From: Paraburkholderia edwinii
GTDB lineage: Bacteria; Pseudomonadota; Gammaproteobacteria; Burkholderiales; Burkholderiaceae
Direction of reading: 5' to 3'
NCBI RefSeq assembly: GCF_019428685.1
Contig: NZ_CP080095.1
Location: 3,224,001-3,288,000, forward strand
DNA: 64,000 nt
Below, piece after piece: positions 52,286-61,325 of the stretch (its first letter is position 1; each line of letters begins with the position of its first letter). The position numbers and the translations under genes were made by a program. The notes beneath the pieces were generated by a model. It was not told the origin of the DNA and made no database searches. It saw only the letters and a program-made list of their open reading frames with translations.

Positions 52286-53392
52286 GTGAATTCGCATCGC
52301 CGCACGATCATCGCCACGCTGCTCCGCCCCATCGCCCGGCGACGCCGTGCCGTCTCTGCGTTCACGGCGAGCATCGCGGCCGCCTCGTCCCTGGCCGCGC
52401 TCACCGCACTCACTGCGTTCGGCACACTCGGTGCAGCCCAACCCGCGCACGCGGAAGAAACCGCAGTCTGCTACAACTGCCCGCCGGAATGGGCCGACTG
52501 GGCCAGCCAGATCAAAGCGATCCAGCAACAGACCGGCATCCGCGTGCCGTTCGACAACAAGAACTCGGGCCAAGCCATCGCGCAACTGATCGCCGAACAA
52601 AAGAGCCCGGTCGCGGACGTCGTCTATCTCGGGGTGTCGTCGGCCTTCCAGGCGAAGGACAAGGACGTGATCCAGCCATACAAGCCCGCGCACTGGAACG
52701 ACATCCCGGCGAACATGAAAGACCCGCAAGGCTACTGGTTCGCGATCCACTCGGGCACGCTCGGCTTTTTCGTCAACAAGGACGCGCTCGAAGGCAAGCC
52801 CGTGCCGCGCTCGTGGGCCGATCTGCTGAAACCTGAATACAAAGGAATGATCGGTTATCTCGATCCGTCAAGCGCGTTCGTCGGTTATGCGGGTGCGGTC
52901 GCGGTGAACCAGGCGCTCGGCGGCAGCTTCGACAACTTCAAGCCCGGCCTCGACTGGTTCCGCAAGCTCAAGGCCAACGACCCGATCGTGCCCAAGCAGA
53001 CCGCCTATGCACGCGTGCTGTCCGGCGAAATTCCGATTCTGCTCGACTACGACTTCGACGCGTATCGCGCGAAGTACAAGGATCACGCCAACGTCGAGTT
53101 CGTGATTCCGCAGGAAGGCACGATCTCCGTACCGTACGTGATGAGCCTCGTGAAGCATGCGCCGCACGATGCCAACGGCAGGAAGGTACTCGACTTCGTG
53201 CTGTCCGATGAAGGCCAGAAACTGTGGGCGAACGCGTATCTGCGCCCGGTGCGAGCGAACGAAATAAGCGCGGACGCAGCGAGCAAATTCCTGCCCGCCA
53301 GCGACTACGCGCGCGCCAAAGCCGTCGACTTCGCGAAGATGGCCGGCAAGCAGCAAAGCTTCGGCGAGCAATATCTGCAGGTGATGCATTGA
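52286..53392 (+). CDS. ABC transporter substrate-binding protein (PhnS/iron-type)
   Basis: Periplasmic binding protein of 368 aa. A long signal peptide (Arg-rich start, then ASIAAASSLAALTALTAFGTLGAAQPAHA) precedes a type II binding-protein fold related to ferric-iron and 2-aminoethylphosphonate binders (VCYNCPPEWADWAS near the mature N-terminus; GYWFAIHSGTLGFFVNKDAL; SWADLLKPEYKGMIGYLDPSSAF). A GTG start at 52286 is chosen because GGAG lies 7 nt upstream. Its stop overlaps the next gene's TTG start (TTGA). The ligand is unknown; context with a phosphodiesterase suggests an organophosphate. Confidence 0.87.
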   Translation: MNSHRRTIIATLLRPIARRRRAVSAFTASIAAASSLAALTALTAFGTLGAAQPAHAEETAVCYNCPPEWADWASQIKAIQQQTGIRVPFDNKNSGQAIAQLIAEQKSPVADVVYLGVSSAFQAKDKDVIQPYKPAHWNDIPANMKDPQGYWFAIHSGTLGFFVNKDALEGKPVPRSWADLLKPEYKGMIGYLDPSSAFVGYAGAVAVNQALGGSFDNFKPGLDWFRKLKANDPIVPKQTAYARVLSGEIPILLDYDFDAYRAKYKDHANVEFVIPQEGTISVPYVMSLVKHAPHDANGRKVLDFVLSDEGQKLWANAYLRPVRANEISADAASKFLPASDYARAKAVDFAKMAGKQQSFGEQYLQVMH

Positions 53393-54213
53393 ACGACATC
53401 ACGTTCCCGCGGCATTGGCGCATTGCGTTCGTTGCACCCGCGCTGTCGGTGTTTATCGCGTTCTGGCTGCTGCCGATCGCCGCGCTCGTGCAGGTGAGCG
53501 GCGACGGCCATCCGTTTGCAACCTACAAGGCGCTGCTGACCAACGCGCGCTATATGCAAAGCCTCGGCGAGACCGTGCTTCTCTCCGCGGCCGTGACCGT
53601 CACCACACTCGTGTTGTCGGTCATCGCCGGCCTGCTGCTCGCGCGCCGCGATTTCGCCGGCAAGCGCACGCTGCTCGCGCTGCTGACGTTTCCGCTCGCG
53701 TTTCCGGGCGTCGTGGTCGGCTTTATGGTGATCATGCTCGCGGGACGGCAAGGCCTGATCGGCACGCTGTCGATGAAGCTGACCGGCGACCGCTGGGTGT
53801 TCGCCTATTCGATGGCGGGCCTGTTTATCGGTTACCTGTACTTTTCGATTCCACGTGTGATCGTCACCGTCATGGCGTCGGCGACGAAGCTCGATGCTTC
53901 GCTCGAAGAAGCCGCGCGCGCGCTCGGCGCATCGCCGTGGCGGATCCTGTGCGATATCGTGCTGCCCGCGCTCGCGCCGGGTCTGATCGCGGCAGGCGCC
54001 GTGTGCTTCGCGACCTCGATGGGCGCATTCGGCACGGCCTTCACGCTCGCCACCGACATCGACGTGCTGCCGATGACCATCTACACGCAATTCACGCTGG
54101 GCGCGAACATGGTGACGGCCGCGGGCCTGTCGATCGTTCTCGGTATCGTCACGTGGGCAGTGCTCGCCGCGGCACGCAGCGCGACTGGCTCGGCCGTCGC
54201 GGCCACCGCATGA
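53389..54213 (+). CDS. ABC transporter permease 1
   Basis: Inner-membrane permease of the binding-protein-dependent type, 274 aa with about six membrane segments and the EAA loop LEEAARALGASPWRILCDIVLPALAPGLIAAG. A TTG start overlapping the previous stop by 4 nt is the most economical start: the product begins just before the first helix (WRIAFVAPALSVFIAFWLLPIAALV). An ATGA overlap with the second permease follows, so the operon is translationally coupled. Confidence 0.88.
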   Translation: MNDITFPRHWRIAFVAPALSVFIAFWLLPIAALVQVSGDGHPFATYKALLTNARYMQSLGETVLLSAAVTVTTLVLSVIAGLLLARRDFAGKRTLLALLTFPLAFPGVVVGFMVIMLAGRQGLIGTLSMKLTGDRWVFAYSMAGLFIGYLYFSIPRVIVTVMASATKLDASLEEAARALGASPWRILCDIVLPALAPGLIAAGAVCFATSMGAFGTAFTLATDIDVLPMTIYTQFTLGANMVTAAGLSIVLGIVTWAVLAAARSATGSAVAATA

Positions 54214-55256
54214 TGGCGCGCACGCACGACGATGAGCGCAAGCGAATGACTACCGCTTTCGATTCTCGACAAGACGCACAGCAAGGCACGCAAAACCCTC
54301 AGAACGCACGGAACGAACCCGCGCGGTCGCGCCGCCGCGCGCTCGCATGGCCGTCGCTGCGCGGCTGGCTCGCCGCCGGCCAATGGTTCGTCACGCTCGG
54401 ACTGTGCGCATTCCTGATCGTGCCGATCGTGATGTCGATCGTCGCAGGGCTGACCGTCAATTACTTTCGCGGTGTCGCGAGCGGACTCACGCTGCGCTGG
54501 CTCGGCGAGGTATGGACGCAGTATCACGCGTCGGTGTTCCTGTCGCTCGAAGTCGCGGCGGCCACGCTCGTCGTAACGCTGATCACCGGCGTGCCGGCCG
54601 GTTATGCACTCGCGCGCAGCAATACGCGCTTTGCGCGCGTCGTCGAAGAACTGCTCGTGCTGCCCGTGGCGTTGCCGGGACTAGCGTCGGCGCTCGCGCT
54701 GCTCGTCGTCTATGGTGGCTTCACGGCGTTTCGCATGAGCGCGGCCTTTATCGTCGTCGGCCATGTCGTGTTTACGCTGCCGTTTATGGTGCGCGCGGTC
54801 GCGGCCGTCTGTTCGAGCGCCGGCCTGCGCACGCTCGAGGAAGGCGCGGCGAGCCTCGGCGCCACCTTCACGCAGCGCTTCGTGACGATCGTGCTGCCGA
54901 ATATCCGGCCCGGCATCGTCGCGGGCGCGCTCGCCGTGCTCACGTTGTCGATCGGCGAATTCAACCTCACGTGGATGCTGCATACGCCCGACACGAAAAC
55001 GCTGCCGGTCGGCCTCGCCGATACCTATGCGTCGATGCGTATCGAAGTCGGCAGCGCCTACACCATTCTGTTTTTCATCATGACGATGCCGCTGCTCGTC
55101 GCCATGCAATGGCTCGGCGTCGACGCGACCGGCCAGCGCCGTGCAACGCGTACGACGAAAGCGGCAGCGGCAGCCGCATCCGCAATCGAAACCGCACCCG
55201 CATCTGCAACGCGCTCATCGCTTTCCGTTTCCGCAGACGACGTCACCCCATCATGA
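54210..55256 (+). CDS. ABC transporter permease 2
   Basis: Second permease of the same importer, 348 aa. A polar N-terminal extension of about 45 residues (Gln/Asn/Arg-rich) precedes six or so membrane segments; the EAA loop is LEEGAASLGATFTQRFVTIVLPNIRPGIVAGAL. A C-terminal Ala/Thr/Ser tail of about 40 residues is unusual for the family. The ATG at 54210 overlaps the previous stop (ATGA), and the stop overlaps the ATPase start in the same way. Confidence 0.88.
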   Translation: MMARTHDDERKRMTTAFDSRQDAQQGTQNPQNARNEPARSRRRALAWPSLRGWLAAGQWFVTLGLCAFLIVPIVMSIVAGLTVNYFRGVASGLTLRWLGEVWTQYHASVFLSLEVAAATLVVTLITGVPAGYALARSNTRFARVVEELLVLPVALPGLASALALLVVYGGFTAFRMSAAFIVVGHVVFTLPFMVRAVAAVCSSAGLRTLEEGAASLGATFTQRFVTIVLPNIRPGIVAGALAVLTLSIGEFNLTWMLHTPDTKTLPVGLADTYASMRIEVGSAYTILFFIMTMPLLVAMQWLGVDATGQRRATRTTKAAAAAASAIETAPASATRSSLSVSADDVTPS

Positions 55257-56395
55257 AGCTCACTCCCGTCTCCATCACTCTGTCGAACTGCGCGAAGACG
55301 TTCCGCGGCACGCGCGTGCTCGAGCCGCTCGAATTGCAGATCGGCACGGGCGAGACGCTCGTGCTGCTCGGCCCGTCCGGCTGCGGCAAGACCACCACCT
55401 TAAGGCTGATCGCCGGGCTCGAAACGCCTGACCCAGGCGGCCGGGTTCGCTTCGGCGACGACGACGTCACCTCGCTGCCGATCGAAAAGCGCGCGGTCGG
55501 CATGGTGTTCCAGAACTACGCGCTGTTTCCGAATCTGACCGTGCGCGGCAACGTCGGCTATGGGCTGCGGATCCGGCGTGTCGGCGCAGAGGAAACGCGC
55601 CGCCGCGTCGACGAACTGCTCGCGATGATGCGGCTCACCGATCACGCGGACAAACCCGTCGACCAGCTTTCCGGCGGCCAGCGCCAGCGCGTCGCGCTCG
55701 CGCGCGCGCTCGCGCCGCAGCCGCGCGTGCTGCTGCTCGACGAGCCGCTGACCGCGCTCGATGCGCGGCTGCGCGATACGCTGCGCGGCGAGATGAATGC
55801 GCTGTTGCGTGAGCTCGGCATCACGACCGTTTATGTGACGCACGACCAGGCCGAAGCGATGGAACTCGGCGACCGCATCGTCGTGATGAGCGCAGGACGC
55901 ATCGAACAGATCGGTGCGCCGCGCGACATCTACTATCGTCCGGCCAATCGCGCGGTCGCGCAGTTTATCGGCACGATCAACCGGCTGGCCGGCGCATGGC
56001 GCGACGGGATGCTGACAACCCTCGGCGGCGCGGTGCCGGCGCCGGAGCCGCGGGCGGCCAGGCGCGAATCGCTCGATAGGCGCGATCGAAACAACGCGCG
56101 CGGTTCGCAGACCGCACAGACCGCGCGCAACAGTCATGCAACGGAAGCAACGCTCGCAAGCGAGACGCACGAAGTGTTCTTCCGCCCTGAAGACGCATGG
56201 CTCGCCGATCCGTCGACGGCGCAGTTGCGCGGCACCGTCGAGCACGCGGCGTTTCTCGGCGAACGCACGCGGCTCACGATCCGCGATGCGGCGCCCGATG
56301 CATTGATCGTCGACGTCGCGGGCCGCGTCGAGCTGGCGCGCGGCACGGCCGTCGGCATCTCGATCGCGCAGGACGCGCTAATTGCGCTATCGTGA
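55253..56395 (+). CDS. ABC transporter ATP-binding protein
   Basis: Cytoplasmic ATPase of the importer, 380 aa. Walker A LLGPSGCGKTTTLRLIAG, Q-loop VFQNYALFP, signature LSGGQRQRVALARAL, Walker B VLLLDEPLTALD and switch His in YVTHDQAEAM are all intact. A C-terminal TOBE-type regulatory domain follows, interrupted by a low-complexity Arg/Asn/Thr stretch (about residues 265-305) that looks like an insertion. The start overlaps the second permease by 4 nt (ATGA). It belongs to the PotA/FbpC/PhnT-type import ATPases. Confidence 0.93.
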   Translation: MKLTPVSITLSNCAKTFRGTRVLEPLELQIGTGETLVLLGPSGCGKTTTLRLIAGLETPDPGGRVRFGDDDVTSLPIEKRAVGMVFQNYALFPNLTVRGNVGYGLRIRRVGAEETRRRVDELLAMMRLTDHADKPVDQLSGGQRQRVALARALAPQPRVLLLDEPLTALDARLRDTLRGEMNALLRELGITTVYVTHDQAEAMELGDRIVVMSAGRIEQIGAPRDIYYRPANRAVAQFIGTINRLAGAWRDGMLTTLGGAVPAPEPRAARRESLDRRDRNNARGSQTAQTARNSHATEATLASETHEVFFRPEDAWLADPSTAQLRGTVEHAAFLGERTRLTIRDAAPDALIVDVAGRVELARGTAVGISIAQDALIALS

Positions 56396-56455
56396 ATAAC
56401 ACGCCCCGCCCGCCGCGACGACCCTCGCCCCTTTTCTGAACCGCCCGAGACCTTC

Positions 56456-57283
56456 ATGCTGCTAGCCCAGATCAGCGACCTGCATATCAAACGCCCCGGC
56501 GCGCTCGCCTACCGCCGCGTCGACACCGCCGCGTATTTCAGCCGCTGCGTCGCGGCGCTCAACGCGCTCGAGCCGCGCCCGGACGCGGTGATCGTGACCG
56601 GCGACCTCGTCGATCAGGGCGACGTCGAACAATACGAGCACCTGAAGACGCTGCTCGCACCGCTGCAGATTCCGCACTACCTGCTGGTCGGCAATCACGA
56701 CGACCGCGCGGCATTGCGCACCGTCTTCAGCGATCGGAAAGAACTGTTCGACGGCGGCGACTTCGTGCAGTACGCCGTCGATATCGGCGAGCTGCGCGTG
56801 CTTGCGCTCGATTCGATCGTGCCCGGCGCAAGCGGCGGCACGCTATGCGCCGCGCGCCTCGCTTGGCTCGAACAGCAGCTCGACGCGGCGCGCGGCAAAC
56901 CGGTGATCGTCGCGCTTCATCATCCGCCGTTCGCGTCCGGTATCGGCCATATGGACAGCGTGCGTCTCGACCCTGCCGCCGCGCGTGAATTCGAAACGCT
57001 GATCGCGCGCCATCCGAACGTCGAGCGCGTGTTGTGCGGGCATGTGCACCGGCCGATGTTCACGCGCTTTGCCGGCACGATCGCGTCGGCGGTGCCCGCG
57101 CCTGCGCATCAGGTCGCGCTCGATCTGCGCGACGACGCGCCGTCGGCATTCCGTATGGAAGCGCCGGCCTTCGCGCTGCATCGGTACGACCCGGCGACGG
57201 GGCTCGTCACGCATCATGCGTACGTGGATGCGGGTGATGGCCCGTATCCGTTCTATGAGCCCGCGGGTGCGCTGATCGACTGA
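56456..57283 (+). CDS. GpdQ/CpdA-like phosphodiesterase
   Basis: Binuclear metallophosphoesterase of 275 aa. Motifs: QISDLHI (D-x-H), VTGDLVDQG (GD), LVGNHDDR (GNHD), ALHHPPF and CGHVHRP (GHxH). The order and the opening MLLAQISDLHI resemble the glycerophosphodiesterase GpdQ and 3',5'-cyclic-AMP phosphodiesterase CpdA groups; the nearby importer favours an extracellular phosphodiester substrate. No signal peptide, so it acts in the cytoplasm after uptake. It lies 60 bp after the ATPase and likely completes the operon. Confidence 0.88.
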   Translation: MLLAQISDLHIKRPGALAYRRVDTAAYFSRCVAALNALEPRPDAVIVTGDLVDQGDVEQYEHLKTLLAPLQIPHYLLVGNHDDRAALRTVFSDRKELFDGGDFVQYAVDIGELRVLALDSIVPGASGGTLCAARLAWLEQQLDAARGKPVIVALHHPPFASGIGHMDSVRLDPAAAREFETLIARHPNVERVLCGHVHRPMFTRFAGTIASAVPAPAHQVALDLRDDAPSAFRMEAPAFALHRYDPATGLVTHHAYVDAGDGPYPFYEPAGALID

Positions 57284-57512
57284 AGACGCGTGCGGATATG
57301 GCGCGCGTCGAAGCACCGGGTGTCGATATGCCGGGCGTCGACACCCGAGCACGGTACGCCGGGCCTGCAAACGCCCCTTGCCGGTGCGCGATCGGCGTCC
57401 GTCCGGTATCATCGGGCACGCCACGCACGGCCCGCGCACGTCACGATCAGGCAAGTGCGACCGAGGCGCCTCGCCACGAGGCGCGCCGCCGTTTCAACCA
57501 TCAGCCGCACCC

Positions 57513-58715
57513 ATGTCCACTTCCGAAAGCTCCGCGCCATCCGATCGTTCGCTCAGCGGCTTGCTGCTGCTCCTCGCGACCATCGCCGGTATCTCGGTCG
57601 CGAACATCTACTACAACCAGCCTCTGCTCGACGATTTCCGCAAGTCATATCCGCATAGCGCTGAATGGGTCGGCGTCGTGCCGGCCTCGACGCAGCTCGG
57701 CTATGCGGCCGGCATGCTGCTGCTCGCCCCGCTCGGCGACCGCTTCGACCGCCGCGCGCTGATCCTGCTGCAAACGGCCGGCATGTGTATCGCGCTGCTC
57801 TTCGTGACCTTCGCGCCAACGCTATCGATACTCGCGGCTGCCAGCCTCGCGATCGGCATCCTCGCGACGATCGCGCAGCAGGCCGTGCCGTTCGCGGCCG
57901 AAATCGCATCGCCGTCGCAACGTGGCCACGCGGTCGGCATCGTGATGAGCGGGCTGTTGCTCGGCATCCTGCTGGCGCGTACGGCAGCGGGTTTTATCGC
58001 CGAATACTTCGGCTGGCGCGCGGTATTCGGCGTATCGATCGTCGTACTGATCGTGCTCGCCGTCGTAATCGTCATGCGGCTGCCGCACAGCAAACCAACC
58101 TCAACGCTGCCGTATGGCCAGTTGCTCGCATCGATGTGGCATCTGACCGTCGAATTGCGCGGGCTGCGCGAAGCGGCAATCACGGGCGCGTCATTGTTCG
58201 CGGGCTTCAGCGCGTTCTGGTCGACGCTCGCGCTGCTGCTCGCCGGGCCGCCGTTCCATCTCGGGCCGCAGGCCGCAGGTCTGTTCGGCATTGTCGGCGC
58301 AGCCGGCGCGCTCGCCGCGCCGCTCGCCGGCAAATCGGCGGACCGTCGCGGTCCACGCGCCGTCGTCACCCTGTCGATCGCGCTTTGCGCGATATCGTTC
58401 ATCGTGTTCGCGCTGTCGGGCTCGAGTCTCGTCGGCCTCGTGATCGGCGTCATCGTGCTCGATATCGGCGTGCAGGCGGCGCAGATCTCGAACCAGTCGC
58501 GCATCTATGCGTTAAAGCCCGAGGCGCGCAGCCGCGTGAATACCGTCTATATGGTCGGCTATTTCATCGGCGGCGCGCTCGGCTCGCTGGTGGCCGCGCT
58601 CGTGTGGCCGCGCTTCGGCTGGGTCGGCGTCAGCATCGCGGGCCTGCTCTTCTCGTGCATCGCAGCGTGGAATCATCTGCGTACCGCGCGCAGCGCGGTC
58701 GCAGCGTCGCAATAG
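57513..58715 (+). CDS. MFS transporter (drug/metabolite exporter type)
   Basis: 400 aa with 12 predicted membrane helices. The N-terminal half contains GISVANIYYNQPLLDDFRKSYP and the MFS loop LLLAPLGDRFDRRALILL. It looks like a DHA1-type proton-driven exporter; the NIYYNQPLL motif is shared by a set of uncharacterised exporters. The ATG at 57513 is preferred, although it lacks a strong ribosome-binding site; the frame is open further upstream. It is 229 bp after the phosphodiesterase and may be independent of that operon. Confidence 0.85.
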   Translation: MSTSESSAPSDRSLSGLLLLLATIAGISVANIYYNQPLLDDFRKSYPHSAEWVGVVPASTQLGYAAGMLLLAPLGDRFDRRALILLQTAGMCIALLFVTFAPTLSILAAASLAIGILATIAQQAVPFAAEIASPSQRGHAVGIVMSGLLLGILLARTAAGFIAEYFGWRAVFGVSIVVLIVLAVVIVMRLPHSKPTSTLPYGQLLASMWHLTVELRGLREAAITGASLFAGFSAFWSTLALLLAGPPFHLGPQAAGLFGIVGAAGALAAPLAGKSADRRGPRAVVTLSIALCAISFIVFALSGSSLVGLVIGVIVLDIGVQAAQISNQSRIYALKPEARSRVNTVYMVGYFIGGALGSLVAALVWPRFGWVGVSIAGLLFSCIAAWNHLRTARSAVAASQ

Positions 58716-58738
58716 GCGTGGGCTGCGAGCGGGCAAGG

Positions 58739-58855
58739 AGCGAGCAACAATGCGGGCAACAAGCGCGGGCTAATTAGCGCCCGCACAAGAAGCGCCGTCA
58801 ACTAGCGCCCGGGCAATAAGCGCCACCAACAAGCGCGCGCAACAAGCAAATCGTT
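58739..58855. repeat. Degenerate AACAAGCGC-type repeats
   Basis: The region between the MFS gene and the bacterioferritin-type gene holds several related segments: AACAAGCGCGGGC, ACAAGAAGCGCC, CAATAAGCGCC, AACAAGCGCGCGC. A short inverted repeat GCGGGC/GCCCGC is included. No gene is seen here. Confidence 0.5.
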
Positions 58856-58927
58856 GCGACATCAGCAGACGCAACGCAAGCGCAAGTACGTCGATCACGC
58901 GCTAAACGTTGCGTCTGCAACGGCCCT

Positions 58928-59491
58928 TCAGCGGCTCGAGAGCAGGTCCGCCATATCATCCGCGTGCTCTTCTTCGACCGCGAGAATTTCCTCGAAAATG
59001 CGACGGGTCGTCGTATCCGAATCGCCGAGGTAGCGCACGATCTCGCGATAGGTGTCGATCGCGATCCGCTCAGCGACGAGATTCTCGCGAATCATATCTT
59101 TGAGGTCGGCGCCTTCCTTGTATTCCGAATGCGAGCGCGCAGTCAGGCTGTCCGGCGCGAAATCCGGCTCGCCGCCCAGTTGCACGATGCGCGCGGCAAG
59201 TTGATCCGCGTGCTGTTGCTCTTCGGCGGCGTGCTCGAGAAATTCCTGCGCGACCCCTTCCGAGTTGATGCCCTTCGCCATGAAATAGTGGCGCTTGTAG
59301 CGCAGCGTGCAGACGATTTCCGTCGCAAGCGCGCCGTTCAACAGCTTGAGCACCGTTTCGCGGTCTGCCTTGTAGGTTTGCGTGACGGGTCCATCGTCCA
59401 TGTCCTGGCGCGCCTGCGCGCGGATTTTTTCGAGGTCCATCACGAATGGGCCTTTCATTGCGGTGCCCTGCGCTTCTGATGACTTCGACAT
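58928..59491 (-). CDS. Bacterioferritin-family protein
   Basis: Ferritin-like four-helix protein, 187 aa. Ferroxidase ligands are in ATEIVCTLRYKRHYFMAKG (Glu) and EFLEHAAEEQQHADQLAARI (E-x2-H), and again in LVAERIAIDTYREIV and FEEILAVEEEHADDM. It is longer at the N-terminus than classical Bfr and is probably a Bfr/Dps-like iron-storage or stress protein. AAGGAG precedes the ATG. Heme ligation cannot be judged. It is grouped with small stress-type membrane proteins and entericidin. Confidence 0.88.
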   Translation of the reverse strand: MSKSSEAQGTAMKGPFVMDLEKIRAQARQDMDDGPVTQTYKADRETVLKLLNGALATEIVCTLRYKRHYFMAKGINSEGVAQEFLEHAAEEQQHADQLAARIVQLGGEPDFAPDSLTARSHSEYKEGADLKDMIRENLVAERIAIDTYREIVRYLGDSDTTTRRIFEEILAVEEEHADDMADLLSSR

Positions 59492-59575
59492 TTAACGGCT
59501 CCTTGTGCGATAGGTGGGGATTGCGGCAGCACGCGCATGTCACGCGCCGCCGGATTTATAGGAAAGATGCCCTGG

Positions 59576-59737
59576 CTACGTTCGGAACACGCCCAGCAAC
59601 AGCGTGACGACGAACACCACCAGAAAGATGTAGAACAGAATTTTGGCGATTTCAGCCGCGCCGGCCGCAATGCCGGTAAAACCGAACACCGCGGCGATGA
59701 TCGCGATCACGAAGAATACGAGTGCGTAATGCAGCAT
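59576..59737 (-). CDS. DUF1328 (YtjA-type) small membrane protein, copy 1
   Basis: 53-aa protein with two hydrophobic helices ([19 protein letters not shown], then [21 protein letters not shown]) joined by the family motif [19 protein letters not shown] lies 7 nt before the ATG. It is one of two similar small genes in tandem; this family is widespread in proteobacteria and of unknown function, probably inner-membrane. Well supported despite its length. Confidence 0.88.
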   Translation of the reverse strand: MLHYALVFFVIAIIAAVFGFTGIAAGAAEIAKILFYIFLVVFVVTLLLGVFRT

Positions 59738-59786
59738 GGCGACGCTCCCTTTTCAACGATGCGTGCTTGTTTCCAGTCGGCTGTCG

Positions 59787-59963
59787 CTAGTCGACGATCT
59801 TCTTCGTCACGACGAAGCCAAGTACGAGAAACACGACGCACAGAATCACGAACACGATGAACAGGATTTTCGCGATTGCCGCCGCGCCCGCCGCGACACC
59901 GGTAAAGCCCAGCAATCCGGCGATCACGGCAACGATGGCGAAGAACAGCGCCCACTTCAGCAT
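59787..59963 (-). CDS. DUF1328 (YtjA-type) small membrane protein, copy 2
   Basis: 58-aa relative of the gene 49 bp downstream: [34 protein letters not shown] followed by [26 protein letters not shown] is 8 nt from the ATG. The pair probably arose by tandem duplication and is likely cotranscribed; the two proteins share the TGxAAGAAxIAKILF centre but differ at the ends. Confidence 0.88.
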   Translation of the reverse strand: MLKWALFFAIVAVIAGLLGFTGVAAGAAAIAKILFIVFVILCVVFLVLGFVVTKKIVD

Positions 59964-60249
59964 GATGACTTCCTCCTCTATGTCGATTTACACCAAGGTC
60001 GATAGCACGGAACGGGCCTGCATCCTTTGCGGCGCGCACGAGCCCCACGCACCTTCCTCAGTGCCAGAAATTTCACCGCGTGCGCGTGCACGCCGTCGGT
60101 CGTTCGCATTGCCGATCGAGGCAGGTACGCGGCTTGCTGGCGAGGTAAATCAGACCGGATCGGTTGGCGCAGCCAGCCGGGTCGAAGGAACGCGATCCAT
60201 GCCAGCGGATCGCGAGAATCCATCTGCATCCTTGATAAGGGGAAGACTC

Positions 60250-60393
60250 ATGGCTCGACTCATCGCTTTGCTTCTGTTCGTGGCCGCAGGCACGGCCACG
60301 CTCTCTGCTTGCAATACGGTCTCCGGCGCCGGCCAGGATATTTCGGCAGGCGGCCACGCCATCACCAACTCGGCCGACAAGGCGAAGGAGTAA
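60250..60393 (+). CDS. Entericidin A/B family lipoprotein
   Basis: 47-aa lipoprotein. A signal peptide (MARLIALLLFVAAGTATLSAC) ends in the lipobox LSAC; the mature peptide reads CNTVSGAGQDISAGGHAITNSADKAKE, the hallmark of entericidins. AAGGGGAAG precedes the ATG. Entericidins are small envelope lipoproteins linked to stationary-phase lysis or stress. A single gene rather than the ecnAB pair. Confidence 0.93.
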   Translation: MARLIALLLFVAAGTATLSACNTVSGAGQDISAGGHAITNSADKAKE

Positions 60394-60483
60394 ATCCAGT
60401 CGCCCAGCGGCGCGCGCCTGCCAACCTGGTCGGGCGGGCGCGCGCCGCACGTTTGCGAGCTGCAGGCTCGACATAACAGGCTC

Positions 60484-60512
60484 AAAAAAAACGGCCCGCG
60501 CGATGCGGGCCG
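60484..60512 (-). terminator. Intrinsic terminator after the DUF4397 gene
   Basis: Minus-strand 8-bp stem CGGCCCGC/GCGGGCCG, 5-nt loop, followed by T8; it lies 31 bp beyond the DUF4397 stop. Confidence 0.93.
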
Positions 60513-60542
60513 CTACAACAGCTCCTCCCTGAAGCCGCGTCG

Positions 60543-61325
60543 TTATTGTCCGGTCAACGTATTGGTCAGCAACACACCCGGCTGAGCGGTATTGCCGCCC
60601 TGCGCGACCAGCACATCGATCTGGTTCGGCAGCAGCTGACTCAGCACGCCGGCGACGGGCACCGTGGTCAGCAGCCAGTCCGCGTTGTTCGAGAGCGAGA
60701 ACGGGTTGGACTGGAAGATGATCGTCTTCGTGTTGGCGGTCGTCGCAACCAGCACATACGTGCCGCCGTTCATGTAGACCGAATCCTGGCCGGACGGGGG
60801 CACCGCGTTCTTGAACGACACAGCCGACAGCGTCGGGCCCACCGCGTTGATGTCCGTTCCTTGCGGGACAATGTAGATGTCGAGGTTCTGCGCATTCACC
60901 GTGGCGTTGTACGCGCGCACCCGTGCGCTGTTGGACAGAATGCCTTTGTCGAACGGGTCGTCGATCAGACCGATATCGGGCGCGGTCAATCCGGGCACCG
61001 CGAGCACCGTGTACTCATGCCCTTTCGCGACGTCGGGGAATGTGCCGCTCGCAAGCGCGGTCGTGGTTCCCGTCGCTGCATACGCGACCACAGTCTGGCC
61101 GGTATTGACGTTGGCAAAATTGGTGACGCCCTGGTAACCGATATTCGTCTGCAACGCGGCGCCATTGACGATGAAATCGACCGTGGGGCCACCTGCAATC
61201 GCATGCACGAAACGCATCTCCGGATTCGTCAAACCGAGTTCCTTGCCGGCGTCGCTGCCCCCGCCGCAAGCCGTCAACAAGGACGCCGCACTCACCAGCG
61301 CCGCAACTGTACGGATGAGCTTCAT
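60543..61325 (-). CDS. DUF4397 domain lipoprotein
   Basis: 260 aa. A lipoprotein signal peptide ends at Cys20 (VSAASLLTAC) followed by a Gly/Ser linker. The mature part has DUF4397 features: EMRFVHAIAGGPTVDFIVNGA, a YEYTVLAVPGLTAP-like segment, RVRAYNATVNAQNLDIYIVPQG and repeated beta strands, suggesting two related modules. Outer-membrane or periplasmic location is expected. Function unknown. The start at 61325 has GAGG 6 nt upstream. Confidence 0.87.
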   Translation of the reverse strand: MKLIRTVAALVSAASLLTACGGGSDAGKELGLTNPEMRFVHAIAGGPTVDFIVNGAALQTNIGYQGVTNFANVNTGQTVVAYAATGTTTALASGTFPDVAKGHEYTVLAVPGLTAPDIGLIDDPFDKGILSNSARVRAYNATVNAQNLDIYIVPQGTDINAVGPTLSAVSFKNAVPPSGQDSVYMNGGTYVLVATTANTKTIIFQSNPFSLSNNADWLLTTVPVAGVLSQLLPNQIDVLVAQGGNTAQPGVLLTNTLTGQ

